A stretch of DNA of 64,000 bases from Phoronis australis (Eukaryota; Phoronida; Phoronidae). The translations under genes were made by a program, and so were the position numbers. Below the pieces are notes generated by a model that saw nothing but the letters and a program-made list of their open reading frames with translations, did no database searches and was not told the DNA's origin. The DNA lies in assembly GCA_002633005.1 (NCBI GenBank), contig NMRA01000151.1, positions 414,400 through 478,399 of the forward strand, written 5' to 3'. Shown here in pieces: positions 22,935 to 35,846 of the stretch; the stretch's first letter is position 1, and each line of letters begins with the position of its first letter.

Positions 22935-25900
22935 ATACTGTAGCTTAAGACTGCTGGTTTGACTTTACAAGGACAAGTTTGAGTTATGCGATCCGATTTT
23001 TTATGGATTACTACAAGAGACTCTGACGAGCATACATCACCGCACACAGACGTCATGCCAGCAATACGTTCATCATACAGCCTCAGACCAGCTTTCAAAT
23101 CATCATCAAGCATATCAGTGGTCACTGATTCTGCTGATGAACCATTCTCTGTCACTGCGAATTCTGAAGACCTGTACTCTGATTCAGTCGTGTTTGACTA
23201 TTCCAGTGGCAGTATGTCGGAAGCCAGACGTGAACTCTTGTGAGGGTATTGCGCTGTAATCCAAGGCTCAGAATCGGAAGACTGCCTTTGCATTGCATGT
23301 CCCAGTGTATACATCTGTAGTTACTGTATGCGATCAGTTGGGATGTCTGAAGAATCTGTCTCCATATATTCTGAAGAGCCAACATTTTTGTACAAGCGTT
23401 GAATTGCTCCGTCTCTTGGCTCGGAATCTGTGTGTTCTCTGTTTGTGACATTCAGGACTCATGGAATTTCTGAAGAAGTGAAACTTCTTTCTTCAAATCA
23501 TGAAGTTGTTGGTTCTGGATTGGCGTTATTTGACCTGTCAATATTTCGAAGTGGGATGCTGAATTGTCTGGCTGTTATGCCAGCACTCATTGCTGAGTCT
23601 ACCAACATATGCTCAATCACTGCTCTACGCCTTTTCCATTTAACATGTGAATCTCACCTTGAAAACCCGACTTCCGCCACTCCAATTTCGATAGACTTTT
23701 TCTGGCACCAATGGATGTTTGATGATACCATTTATTCAAAAAAAATCTTACATTTTTCTAGGTTGGGCTCTCTGGAGTCCTAGAATGACTCGACTACACC
23801 GAGTGGATCAACAGAAGCAGATAATGCTGGTTGATAAACTCAACCTAAACATTTACATGAACACTTCAATTACAAAGCAGGTACTGTATCACTGTTTTTG
23901 GAGTGGCTTGTAGGCAAACAGTGATTAATTATTGTTAGTTTACTTATATAAAAGTAAAATGTCATACTTATATATAGTCGGGATACCTATCGTCGTCAGG
24001 CTCCATTGGTCGTCCGCCATCTTCTTTCGCGTGCAGTGCAGCCACGCGGAACTTAGCGTTCCAATCTGGAGTGCTCGTATGCACATTAGGTACCAACCTC
24101 TCGGGAGAAATGCGCATCGATGAACTGAGGCGAAAATCGAAGCATTTACCGACTGTATTTTGAAACCACTTAAAACTTGTAGATTTTACTAAAGCCTTTT
24201 TTGTTCATTTACAGAAGATATTTTCGAAATTAAATTTTCTCCAGACGGAAGAAAAAACAACCCAAGGGATTGTTTATGCAATGTATCTATTTGTCCAGGC
24301 TCTAACCGACACCTGTGAGGCCAAAGGAATTTTAAAGCGCAGCAGACAAATGCAACACGTTGTGTGCTTAACAGTTTCGGCCCACGCCTTGGTCATCAAA
24401 ATATTGTCCACTTGTTTTTTATTACAAAACACAGTACTGAGCTCAACATTTATGTTCAAATTTTTGGTTCAGGCATTTTGGATTTATTTGTTTAAAATTA
24501 AAAAGCTTGAGTTTATAGGTAGTGGCCACCAATAAAGTAAAGCATTGACTTTATTTCACTATATTGCATGGTTACATACAAAACAGCATGGCATAATTAA
24601 AAATAAAAGAAGAGGTTGAACAATAAAATGGAAATGTAACTTGGCTATTTATTTTTTATTAATGATTGCAGAAGTATGTTAAAGGTGAGAAAAAATCAAA
24701 CGATATGATATTGGGTAATTTATTAGAACAACTGCATCGAGGTTCAATGATCAACTTCGGCCGACCTAGTCTCAAAGGGTTACAGCTCCGTTTCGGCTGA
24801 CAAGGTGTAAGCAGAGAATGAAGAAAAAAAGTGGAAAAAAGAGAGACAGCAGAGATAAGTAGTATTAAGAGCAAAAAATCAAATAAAGAGGTCACAAATA
24901 GAAAATAAGTAAGGTCTATCTGGATTTAAACAATCGCGACTTGTGTTCCAGAACTGAAATTCTAAAACAATTTTGATCGATTTAAAAATCAATATCATAC
25001 CAGTTTGTGGTTGAACTACAATTGTTGTAAACCACTTTTTACTATTTTCTTGACATTTTTTTCTGCGTGGTTTTCTGTTTCAAAAGGCGGCAGCATATGA
25101 CGACCATAGGAGTCATTACAAAATGGCTGCCGAAAAGCAATGCACAGAAGAAACAATTCGGCATAAATAAATTAAAACTTTTGAATCACCGAATATTATG
25201 TATTTGTGAGAGTTAAATTAAATCCCATTTAGAGCATAACTTTGAAGTGGAATAATTAGGTGAGTACGACAACAAGCCGGTTTCATGCTTAAGCGGTCGA
25301 CCATTGGGTTCCCGATTGTACTGTACGGTAAACGGATAAGATGAAAAATATCATCGTGTCATGTTATATTGACTACAGTCCATATCCACGTCAAGCTACT
25401 GTTCAAAAGTAACTTTAAAAAATGGTCTCAAGTGTTCACTCAAGCAGTGATAGTTTCTTTTGTTAGATGAGTTTACATTTCTTGCCATTGACCTCAAGAC
25501 AGTGGACCGGGTGACCCCTGGAAGTCATGTGTCAAGTTTGTGCACGCCATATTCTTCTCTCAAGCATCTGCTAATTATGGAAGCATGCTGAACACTTCTT
25601 CAATTTCTCACTGAAGTACGTGTGTAGCCTGTACAAGTAAAGGATTTCGAAAAGTTACAATATAAATGAGCACTGAAACACAGAGACGGTGGAGTTGCAT
25701 TATTCGCAGAACAATTACTCTGGCCATAAACCCTGTTCTATCCATGCAACTTTGGTTTTGAGTTTTACCACTTACCAGAATAAAATGGATCTTGAATTTC
25801 TCCTTATTTAGATGAGAAATAACTTTTGGTCTTACAAGGAACTGGCAGCTCATTATGGTAGATATCATGCCAGATGAATGAAATGGCATGCTGTGATAAG

Positions 25901-27889
25901 TCAACCTACAGAGAGTGTCTCAAGTAGTAGCATATTGCTAGACATTTTCAAGCCCAATTTTCAGGGAACAGTTCGAGATCAGTTTCATGCTGATGTGGTC
26001 TAAATGACAAGTTGGTTTTGTTGACAGAAGGCATGCTTGTATCTACTTTAAATTCCAATAGAGCATAGAGTCTTTACAAGAGCAGACACAAACCTTTGAT
26101 GCAGATAATGAAGATGAAGGTGACAAAGAAAATAAGGACAAGGGTGAACAACAGATCTGAATCCCTGCAAGATGACAATAGTGACATTTGTAAGAAGACA
26201 TTCAGTTTAAAATTCCTTCTGAGGCCTCTATACTGAAAACTCAGACCTGTACATATGAATCTGAAACAGTGACATTGAATCGACGGATGGAATCATACAA
26301 AGGCGAATTTAGGGGGAGCAAGGGGTCCAGGTCCCATTTTGGACTTGAAAAGGGTAACTAGGCAAAATACTGGCTCACAGTTATGCTGATGGTTGTAAAT
26401 CATAGGTGTTGATGATTGTAAATTATGACACTCATGGGTACAGACAATAGGGTTTTTTAAATTGACATGCAAGTGCAGTGAAAGTAGTTGTTGTGAATCC
26501 TGTTCTTGGATATACAATACCCCAGGCGGCCTATGTAAGTAAACATGGTGTAACAAAGGGTTTGTGGTCCTGGCAGAGAAGATGATTGTTTTATTACACT
26601 TATGAGGTTTGAATAGTGAAGCCTGGAATGTGGCATTATGAGCATGATGATAAATTGTTGTGGGGCAATCAAAATAGGGTCTTCGGAAATCGTGATTGCT
26701 CCCCACACCAAAATGATATACAGGATTTCAACCAACAACTGGAGTTAGATTGCAGTTATACTACAGTTGTTAGCCACTTAAAATTTTTTACTGGCAAATA
26801 AGTTTTACAACTGTTCTTTACTCAACTGGACATCCTCCAAAGCACTGACAAGTTAGAGTAAAAACATCACACTGATATAATTGAAGTAGGTTAGTAGGGT
26901 TTACACAAACCTAATCTAAAAACTCAACTAAATAATGTTTCATGCTTTTCAACGTGCATTTTACCGTTTTAATATTTTATAATTAAACTCACTACAGGGG
27001 GGTTGTTTTTGAAAATTCGGTTTACGTCAAAATCACTGAGTGGGGGTTGCTGGTGAACGGTGGTGGGGTTAATGCGCCGTTGGAGTCACGGACATCCTGA
27101 CATATTGGGAACTGCATTTTGGACATCCTATTTTCGAAAACGTGGATGAATCCCTGAATTCAAACTGAACTTGCATTAAACAAGGAAAGATTAAGTACTT
27201 TAAACGAAACACAGCGATATCTTTGTCTGGTTAGGATTGTGTGTTGAATAAGATGTATAATGTCACTCCATGAAATATCAAGGAAATTAAACAGAACAAT
27301 ACCTCAAGGTTTCTTCAGGCGATCTGCTTCTATGACCAGAATGTGACGTTTGTATAGGGAAAAAATTATAGGTGACACAGGATCATTCTAACCTGACAAT
27401 AACCTAAGAGAATTAAAATGTTGTATATTTGACGAAATTTCAGGCTTACATTAGAGCCCATAGCCTAACATCTGTATTCGATACACAACTCGAAAATTGA
27501 GCAATTCCATGACATGGACAATATTACAGATTTGTACTCCAATCATGCTACTGGATTGGCTAATTTTCTGAAGTTGTAAGTTCATGTAATGTGCTTGAAC
27601 GGTGCAGGCTGCAAGTAACCGTATTTCCTAACCTGCCCAGTGTCAGACGGAAATACAGAGAAAAAGTTGCTAGCAATAACTGAATAAGCTTCAGTTTGTC
27701 ACATATATTCTCTCTTTTAAAACTTAAAGGAAGAGAAATCAACTTACATGTACGGTTGCATGAGCAAGTGTAGATGCTCAGTATTTTCATAACTGGAAAA
27801 ATAAAGCAAAACTAAATAGATATTCTGAAGTACAGCCCTGTTGACCAAGACAAACCGCCCAATGTACTCACTAGGACCAACAAGGGAGT
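22935..27889. other. Noncoding sequence; possible eroded N-terminus of the nuclease-like fossil at its left
   Basis: Minus-strand frames at 22,931-23,451 abut the fossil and may be its decayed upstream part, but no motif is recognisable. From 23,460 to 27,890 nothing is supported. A short CpG-richer patch lies near 23,990-24,120. A 'gggggagcaaggggtcc' stretch near 26,311-26,327 resembles the ends of dispersed repeats, but no partner terminus was found. Confidence 0.35.
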
Positions 27890-27894
27890 AGTAA

Positions 27895-27975
27895 TGGCCG
27901 AGACTAACCAATCCTGAAATCGAACCAGCGATCCTCATAAAATTGACGAGCGTGCTAACCATTCATCTAATAGGC
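27895..27975 (-). repeat. tRNA-like (SINE-type) remnant
   Basis: On the minus strand GGTTAGCACGCTCG is followed by GGTTCGATTTC about 24 nt later. These match the A-box region and the B-box (GGTTCGANNCC) of tRNA-type internal promoters. No acceptor stem closes, so this is not a functional tRNA. A tRNA-derived SINE or tRNA pseudogene is the likely origin. Confidence 0.45.
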
Positions 27976-29190
27976 AATTGCCCGTTAGCGAATGGCTAAA
28001 AGAGGCTCATGTGATTCACTGGAAGCACATCTGCAACAGGGGTTGACGAGCTTTCTAATAAAGCCATTGACATGGCCAGGTGTAGGAGGGTGGGCAGCAT
28101 GTACATAACGCGTCCTACAAAGTTCTCCCACCCCAATACAATTCTTTACACAAACTGCTACTCTGTTTTACGTTGGAGTAACCCTGTGACAACAAATCGC
28201 AGGACAAAAAGTGATCATCTGATCGAAATGTCTCTCTTCAAAATGACTCGGTTTGATGTATGCCGAATGAGATCAGATACCCAGTGAATGCTCTAATCGT
28301 GTACAAATACGAGTCATTGAACGTTTTACAGACAGGTTACTTGTCCATCGAAAGCCTTTCAAAATCTTCATGAGTTCGAACATTCAATCTTGTCATCATT
28401 GTTTCCCACCTTTCGACCGAGTCGCCTTGGTACACGATTTGTTGGTAATTCCGCTTTTTGTACTGACTAACTCGTCTCTCAGAGCAGACTCGGCGGTACA
28501 TTACCAGTCTCCGGCATTTACCTCTTTAGCTGCGCATGCGTTGCTGTAATATCTGGTATTTTGATGACTATCATTTTTATTCTTTGTAAACATTTCATTC
28601 GTACGTAGTATTAATAGTGTCTTATGGCAATTGTTTTTGCACATATTCAAAGTTTCTGTTAAATTGTTAAAAGTTTGTTATGTCTACAACTCTGACCATA
28701 GGCCATTAAATGGTAGTCTAAACTTCGACATTTTTCTCAATGAATTTCTCTTAAGCGATGTTACTAAATTTTTTGTTGCTTCTGATTTCCATATCTGTAC
28801 ATATTTTTGTTTTAATGTGTTCGTAATAGCATATCTAAATATTTGAATATTTACATTAGATACTCTTTACAAATATACAGTTCTATGTATACTTCTTTCA
28901 TCTATGTACTGTTTAAAACCAGGATATAATGCTTCCCGATTTCTGGGCTTGTCATTATTTTCCTTGCATGTTCTATGTATATAAGTTACCTTGAAACAAT
29001 AGACATGGAAAAGTTTGAAATCATGACAATCATCTCCTGACTTGCTGAGATTTTTTGCAAACCCTTTCATTATAAATTCAAGCAGAAATGGATTATGTGA
29101 ATGCGAGAGAGTATGTGTTTCTGTGTTTGTTTTCCTTTCTACCTGTGGCAATCTGAATGTTCAATATTTTGTCATAAACCATTTGCAAGA
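27976..29190. other. Noncoding sequence
   Basis: No supported gene, RNA or repeat boundary. Confidence 0.4.
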
Positions 29191-29194
29191 ATAT

Positions 29195-29885
29195 TACAGT
29201 CGTTATCCCCCTTATCTAGAGCCCTCGTGGATTTTGGAGAATTATCGCCCGTGGGGCGTACCACATACTGAACGAGAAACATTGCAATGGATCGGTCTAC
29301 CTTTCTTGACCCGCCTCGGCTTTGTAGATACTACAGTATCTATGTCAGAGACCTGGGGTCGGAGGTCGTGACCTTTTAGAAAAACCGGGCTATTTTTGTC
29401 AAATAATGCTTTTACTCAAAACCAATTAAAAATTTAAACAAAATGGAAATAAAGCGAATCTATAAATTAAGGTTTAGCAACTATTATAGCTCAACTTCGA
29501 CCGAGAAAATACCGTCTGCTAAAATAGGTTACCACTGGTAACTGACTATAATGCTCAAGTTGAAGGATCCCGACGACACGATACCCGCATTCAAATTGGA
29601 GATCGGTGATTTACAAGTGAGAGAAAATGAAAGATAAACGTCACTGAATTAAAATATTATTTTTATGGAAGTTATGAGTCTGCGCGTGCTCATTTAAGTA
29701 TTCTATTTTTACGTTCGATGACGTCAGTCTGTGGTAAAGTCGAAGACTCGAAACTCTTGCTGACCGTGTTCGAAACCGACCTCGATTCCCACCAAAATGT
29801 TATCTCACTAGTGAGATAACTAAATGGGTTATTACACGGTTTTATTGGCCATTCGAGGCTGATGTTGTGGTATAATTTAGCATAC
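29195..29885 (-). mobile_element. MITE family 1, copy at 29 kb (inverted relative to the 56 kb copy)
   Basis: This region matches 56,326-57,372 in reverse orientation. Shared landmarks are the terminal 'cgttatcccc' and 'ttatctagagccctcg' blocks, 'gtcagagacctggggtcgg', 'ggttaccactggtaactga', 'gacgacacgatacccgcat' and 'atctcactagtgagataac'. No protein is encoded. The duplicated subterminal hairpin seen in the 56 kb copy is absent at the left end. Confidence 0.75.
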
Positions 29886-31253
29886 CTAAACATATACCAC
29901 TTTAAGGACCGATTGTACGGATTTCGATTGAGAGTACACGTAACTTCGTGGATCGACTTCGCATCGTCGACGAAAAAGTCTGAGAAGTTTCTATTTAACC
30001 GCTTGTGACATCAATTGACCCTTAGTTTCATATGAAAAATAGTCAATAATTTTGTTGGCAATGAGGTACATGTTGCGAACATAGTGTAACGAGCTTTAAT
30101 TAAGTCTTGGGCCCGAAAATTGACACATTAAATTAGCAATCACACTTTGTAAGTTTTCCACTTTGGGCATTTTTGTTAAGTATGTTTACTAATCGTTGCA
30201 ATGTTCTTTTCTTTCTTTGGTACGTGGAAATCTTTAATTTACGTGAGTGTGTGGCTATTACGTATTAGTGGGTTATTGATGTTGAGCTGGCGCTAAAATG
30301 CCAAACATTACAAAAAATTACTCAATTTTCAAACTAGTTTGAAACAAACAATGTTTTCCACTGCGCAACTTTTCTTTCACTACAACATGCGTCACTAAAC
30401 ACTGCTAAAAGTGCAACTTATTTAACGGAAGTACTTTTGAGAGGCATTTACCCTTCATCAAAAAAAAAAAATTGGAATGGAGCGATAGAAAACACGCCAC
30501 TTTGACAAATTCGGAATGCAAGTCATGATGACAAATAAAGAACAAGACGAACAGAGGGATCCGGCCGGGGTTTTCGTTGAGAGGCAACGTTTCAAGTCAT
30601 CAAAAATATCTTTTCCCGTCATGACGACTATTTACGTGACATCATAGACTATAGTACATGGACCGCCGGCTCCGTATACTTTCAATGGACGAAATCTATG
30701 CTCTTACAGAAGCAATGACGTCACATTCACTAGCGACACCTGGCCAAATTATGTGGTGTTATTTCCGGCAAGTAAGTCTGCTAATCATGATCGGCGGTCG
30801 TGTCGTCACAATACACTAACCGGAAACAAGGACAGGTGATTTAGGAGATTGCCTCCTCCTCTAGGATATTACGCAAGAAAATAACGGAGTGGCGAATAGG
30901 TTGTTTGTAATCTGTGGTGACATGTAACACCAATATGTCTGCATAAAGTTGCTCAATCTCTTTGAAGTTGATTCCCCGTTTTTCTCGGTAATAAGGAAAG
31001 CTACTCTGGCAATGAATTTGTCTTCCGCCCAGCCTTCATGACCAGGAATTCGAGTCTTGGTTGTGAACACTTTTGGCGTGTACTGTAAATGCGAAAAGTC
31101 TACTTGATGGTGAGACGGAAGTCTTAAAAATATTTAAGTGCTTTTACCGGTACCAATATATTTTAAGAATGTTCTTTCAATTCAAGAAAACTCGTACCTC
31201 ATCGTGCCTTTAATTCCATATGCCTTCTTACTTTGCCTACTTGTGCTTAACAG
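29886..31253. other. Noncoding sequence upstream of Ig exon 2
   Basis: No signal-peptide exon was identified. The stretch ends in the acceptor TTAACAG at 31,253. Confidence 0.4.
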
Positions 31254-31601
31254 TTGGTCCCACCACTATGGAGATTCTTACTAATGGAGTCCATGGCAGA
31301 TTAGAAGAAAATGCAGGACAGAAACAATACTTTGTGAAGTTAGGAAACAAGTATACTGTGACGTGTAACACGGATAACGTTAACGAACACGCAGAGATAC
31401 TCTGGACTACCACAATAACAGGGACACAAGCACCTGCGAGAAAGTCGACCAAAATGACTGAGCACCACTCATGGACGTTTTCCAGTTTCTTCATATTTGT
31501 TGCCGCTAAAGAACATAACCAACAGTCTCTAAAATGTGAAGGGCAGAACACAAAACATTCTGCTTTCCGGGCTAGCAATAGTCTCGAAGTCTATGTGACG
31601 T
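31254..31601 (+). CDS. Ig-like domain exon 2 (phase 1-1)
   Basis: A 348-nt exon, acceptor TTAACAG, donor GTGAGT, about 116 residues. It begins G-P-T-T-M-E-I. The canonical residues are Cys37 in Y-T-V-T-C-N-T-D, Trp50 (A-E-I-L-W) and Cys94 (L-K-C-E-G-Q-N). The Pro usual in the C-x-T-D-x-V-x-P motif is replaced by Glu. No N-glycosylation sequon is apparent, unlike the later exons. Its F-V-A-A-K-E-H-N block before the second cysteine resembles F-I-A-S-K-E-Q-N of exon 10. The first residue after joining to a T-ending exon would be Phe. Confidence 0.9.
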
Positions 31602-33146
31602 GTGAGTACGGTTTCATTTTTAAAACGGGGTATTTGTGAGGTATGTTAAAGCATGTGAAATTATACATGGCAAGGCTATTTGCACGCTTTTCAACATTGT
31701 TTTGCACCGAGCAAACACATTCGGAGTCGCACAAACCAGGGTATTTCATAATAAGTTTTAGGACGTATACTCTGGCAATTTGTACCATTCTAGTACTCGG
31801 GAGATGATGAATTTTTTCTTGAAAGAGTTTTGAGTCACACCAGTATTTTCCACTAAATCCTTCGGCATGGTTTTGCCTATGACATTATAGTTCATAATGC
31901 TGAAATTCCATTGGTCCTGACCTTGTCTGCATAGCCAAATGCTGCATGGGTCGAATGTCAGCGGACTAGAGCTGTGGTTGTTGGTAATGTAGTTTTATTA
32001 CTGGGCTGGGAAAACGATCACATTGGTTCTTAATCGCGCGATTTGAAATACGCCGTGTCCCGCAGTATGTCAAGTATCGCATCCACATCGAATAGCAAAC
32101 TTGGACCTGTAGGACAAAAATTTGGAAATTAAGGCAATGCAATACATCCAGTATACCAAAACGAAAAAAATTGACGTTTTTGACAATAAGCAAACCGACG
32201 TGTAGGGATAAGTGTCCTGGCTCTACACAATTTATGTACTCGAAATCGAAAGTATTTTTTACTTTTTCAATTCTAATTTGAGGAAAAATTAAGGTATACA
32301 ATACAAAGAAATATTATGAGATTATTCGGAGACCTCCTCGACGCCCACACCCGATGTCCCGCTCGACCCACGACCTCTAAACCAACGACTCCACGGCCCA
32401 CTACATGTACCTACAACCGCCTCGACTCACGACCTGCGGCAATAGAGGTATATTTGCGACTTTTACACCGTTCATTATCATATTACCTCGCTGCGTGACT
32501 TTCCCAAACGACTTACCTAGAAAAATCTGCTCTGGCTCAGAGTGGGGGTTAAAAACAGAAGTTGGCGTAAGAGCATGATCTAAACTGACGGTTTGTGAGT
32601 GTGCCATCGTTCTCCTGAGTATATGCGAGACGAAGAGTCGACAAGCACGTGGGGGGACCAACCTCTCTTAAACAAACATTTGGTTACAAAATCGAGCGCT
32701 GGCAAGACTGTCATGCTAGATGAGTTGAACATTTCCAGTAATGTCTGTAGGCTTGTAAAATCTGCAGAGTACTATTTAAAAAGGCTGGATATTGATATAA
32801 GCAGTCAGTAAGGTATCTACAAATAAACATTTCGGTTTACATTTTAACCATCGTCACTAACAGAAAACCCGTCATGGAACAATACAATGTATCAGGTGCA
32901 AATGAAAAGGACCGGGAATGTCCGCGGATATGGTTATCTGTTACTTTCGCGAAAGTTTTGGTCTATAATTGTAGAAGTTGCGCCCAGACCTTGTGCTTGA
33001 TGAAAACCGGGAGTTCGCAAAAGCTTAGGAGGAAATATGGTCGAATCCCAAGATGCCAACTTTCTTGAAACTTTCTTCGAAATCCGCGCAGAAATAACAC
33101 AGACACGGAGAAGTTTCACGGCCTCATACTTGGTATTACGGCGTAC
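31602..33146. other. Intron sequence between Ig exons 2 and 3 (left part)
   Basis: No coding feature is supported. A C-rich patch near 32,340-32,430 gives a Pro/Thr-rich frame that is probably compositional. Confidence 0.4.
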
Positions 33147-33359
33147 TTTTCATTCACTACCGCGAACCCCTTCCGAAGCATTTTATGCTCTCGAGGAAAT
33201 CGTAAAAACGACATGCCCGCTTTCATCGTAGCATCATAGTTCGCACAAGCGGCAACGATACACCATTCCATAGCGGCACTCACTCTGCAGAAGAACCACT
33301 GACGTCGCTATTAAGACGGTGAAAAAAGACTAATGAAATCGGGTAGCATTCTCCTTTGA
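33060..33359 (-). mobile_element. TTAA/THAP transposon copy B (right-end fragment)
   Basis: This fragment matches the right 300 bp of the intact copy at 58,580-60,234. It ends in AGCATTCTCCT followed by TTGA, a mutated TTAA, at 33,356-33,359. On the minus strand at 33,272-33,147 it reads M-E-W-C-I-V-A-A-C-A-N-Y and then A-G-M-S-F-L-R-F-P-R-E. This shows both N-terminal zinc cysteines (C-x4-C) of a THAP domain. The left part of the element is missing or unrecognisable. It has the same orientation as the other two copies. Confidence 0.7.
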
Positions 33360-34604
33360 GCTTCCTTTGATATTGCAAGTAATTGTGTAAATATTACAAG
33401 CACAGGCGCTCAGATCATTTGCAGAATTAGGAGTGGACATGTTCGGTTACATTCTCAACATCTACTTAGTCCTTTGATTTAACAACAACAGTGCATCTTA
33501 TTCCAGCTCAACATTGCGTGTTTTCAACACAACATATAACTCCATCGAGATATAAGTTCAGGCCAAGTACCAGAGTCTATTTCACAAGCGAATTGCTACA
33601 TGTACTTCAAATGCGAATACATCAGCAGATATCTACAGAAAACGTGTCAGTGGTCATATAGGTTTTAACCGACAGAAGACTGGATGGTCTGCTTCACCAA
33701 TCGATAATATTGTTCTACACAGACACCCAAGGGCGTCCTTATTTTACGTTTTGGTATACCCGAGATGTCCCCCTGTATATCCGAATGTTTCACTTTTCAG
33801 TTCAGTTTTCCCGTTTTTGTAATTGTCGAAAGTTGACAGCTATGCAGCATCTGCTCAAAATACATTTTCTTTTTAAGAATATTGTTCATTTCAGAGTCCA
33901 TTTTCTTTGGTAACATAACAAATTGTTAAATGTGTTCCACTGTTCCTTGTTTACGGCACCACGTACTATATTTATCAGTATCACTTAGTTAAACTTTCTG
34001 AAGACAAACCCTTACTTACAAATTGTGTATCTTAGCTAGAGTAACTAGTATTCGCGCATCCTGAAAGTTTACTGAAGAATATAACTATATGAAATCAAAT
34101 ACACACAGATCAAATACACACGCAGATTTATAATTTTGAATGTATGGCGACCAAAATTCTTCTCACCAACTGTGACGGGATACATATGTTTGTAGCAATC
34201 TTTTGAATCATTGAAAATATTTACTTGCTCGTTTAATTGGTCGTTTACATAATCTTTGGTTCATCACCTCTTTTGTTACTATTGCTCCCTTTATTAACTG
34301 AACTAAAAATTAATTAGTTGACCAATTATTTAATTAATCAGCCTATTAGTTAAGGCTTTGCAATCACATTCTACATTTTTGTGCATTAGGCAATTCTCTT
34401 GGTTTTTCGAATTTGATAATCTTTTTTAAACTAGCCAGCTATGCTAAAATATAATTATTTATTAAATAAAGTACTGATCTTTCGCTTCTGGTATAATCAT
34501 AGTATTTCGTCATTGACACAAGAGTAAGCTTCACATTAATGCAGTATACACTGAACTGCTCAGAAGACTGTTTTAAAAGACACGAAGTAGTAATTTTCTT
34601 TCAG
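33360..34604. other. Intron sequence before Ig exon 3
   Basis: AT-rich with no supported feature. It ends in the strong acceptor TTTTCTTTCAG at 34,604. Confidence 0.45.
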
Positions 34605-34931
34605 TTGGGCCCGATGAGCTTTCATTTGCTTCGGAAAATGGTTTCTTTAATCGTACGACAGGCGTGTATAACGTACGGGAGGAGACTACAACAAACTTGC
34701 AATGTTCTACAGACAAAGTTTCGTCAGGAGTTCGCATGAGCATTTTGGCCAAATTCGCCAACAAATCAATGGAAAGTCGTAACTCAGATATATATGACGA
34801 GAAAGAACATACATTGGACTTTCACTTTACTGCAAAACGGTCGTTCAACAAGGACATTCTCAAGTGCAAAGCTACAAATTTTGTCGACTCGGACTTTAGT
34901 GTGTCTAAAAACATTACACTTGTGGTGCTAT
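34605..34931 (+). CDS. Ig-like domain exon 3 (phase 1-1)
   Basis: A 327-nt exon, acceptor TTTCTTTCAG, donor GTAAGT, about 109 residues. It begins G-P-D-E-L. Cys33 lies in L-Q-C-S-T-D-K-V and Cys87 in L-K-C-K-A-T-N. The position of the core tryptophan (residue 46) is Ile, so this domain lacks the usual aromatic pin; Phe50 is four residues later. Three sequons (N-R-T, N-K-S, N-I-T) suggest an extracellular glycoprotein. The F-T-A-K-R-S-F-N-K block closely resembles F-T-A-Q-R-S-M-N-K of exon 1. Exon 1 is also the only other exon without Trp or Phe at the core position. Confidence 0.9.
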
Positions 34932-35534
34932 GTAAGTAGACGATGTCATTTATGTCTTTGACGCTTTCTAAGTGGTTTCAGGTACCTTGAATGCCAAAAA
35001 TAATTTGTAAATTGTCTGTGATCAATGAAGCATGATGTATTTTTACGTGAATCGACGGTTTATGTGCAAAATGATCGTGTACGAGCTTTCCATCAAAATT
35101 AAAACAATCTTGTTGTTTGTTGTATATTAGTTTTCAAGTTACAGTGACGGCGTATCTTTGACTTCTTGTAATCGATGTTTTAACGATTCCTTTCAATAAT
35201 TAAACTACTTGTAACAGTTCCTTAAATACACCAGTGTGCTGAATGCGTGAAAAATACTTCAATCAAAATCCAGGAATTGTCATGAATTTTTTCTGTGCAT
35301 TAATGTTTGTAACTCTCCATTGATCAATTACTTGTGAAGTCTGTAATGTACATAACTTTACAAATGCTCAGATTCTTATTCAAAGATTTAAAGAAGACGT
35401 TTTTACTAACTTGCCTTAGGGGCACTATTGATAAAGTTAAGATAACAAAAATCGGCTATTCTCGCATTCTATGGTAGGTTCTTCACGTTATTTGAGTACT
35501 TTCAGCTTAGGACTACATTATTCTTTCTTCGAAG
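34932..35534. other. Intron between Ig exons 3 and 4
   Basis: A 603-bp AT-rich intron with donor GTAAGT and acceptor TTCTTCGAAG. Nothing else is seen in it. Confidence 0.7.
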
Positions 35535-35846
35535 ACGGTCCGAAAAAAGTGAAGATAGGTGGACGGAATGGTGAAGTTTCCACCCGATATGTGAGCAGTC
35601 ATAGCGTCGAAACTTTTCTCCTGTGTACAACCGACAGTGTCAATCCGTCAGGGCAAATACGCTGGAGAACTACAATACCATCCACTGCCGCCATGGTCAG
35701 CTGTAATGATACGCAATCATGTTTTGCAAGTAGCATAACCTTCACACCCTCAGAAAAATACCATTCGCAGAAGATAGCGTGTGTAGCCGAAAACTCATTG
35801 GATGAGACCATTAGTGAATCCAAAGAGATTGTACTTGCTGTTTCAA
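35535..35846 (+). CDS. Ig-like domain exon 4 (phase 1-1, extra Cys pair)
   Basis: A 312-nt exon, acceptor TTCTTCGAAG, donor GTAAGT, about 104 residues. It begins G-P-K-K-V. It has Cys30 (L-L-C-T-T-D-S-V-N-P), Trp43 (Q-I-R-W) and Cys82 (I-A-C-V-A-E-N), plus two extra cysteines, Cys56 and Cys62 (S-C-N-D-T-Q-S-C), that could form a second disulfide in a loop. The last base is A rather than T, so the residue formed with a downstream TT, AC or AT start would be Ile, Asn or Asn. Exon 7 shares the extra cysteine pair, the A end and the T-[FY]-T-P motif, so the two form a subtype. Confidence 0.9.

Noticed and set aside
23430-23783. 117-codon + strand frame
   Set aside because: It lies opposite and beside the minus-strand nuclease fossil and has no motif of its own.
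26293-26738. His-rich minus frames of 137 and 93 codons
   Set aside because: Two overlapping frames of similar length without motif suggest composition. The adjacent 'gggggagcaaggggtcc' is repeat-like but lacks a partner end.
31220-31253. ATG-initiated lead-in directly before Ig exon 2 as a signal peptide
   Set aside because: It is only eleven codons, continuous with the intron, weakly hydrophobic and ends in a standard acceptor. Intron read-through is simpler.
32316-32498. Pro/Thr-rich frame resembling a mucin stalk
   Set aside because: It arises from a short C-rich low-complexity patch. No splice sites place it in the Ig gene.
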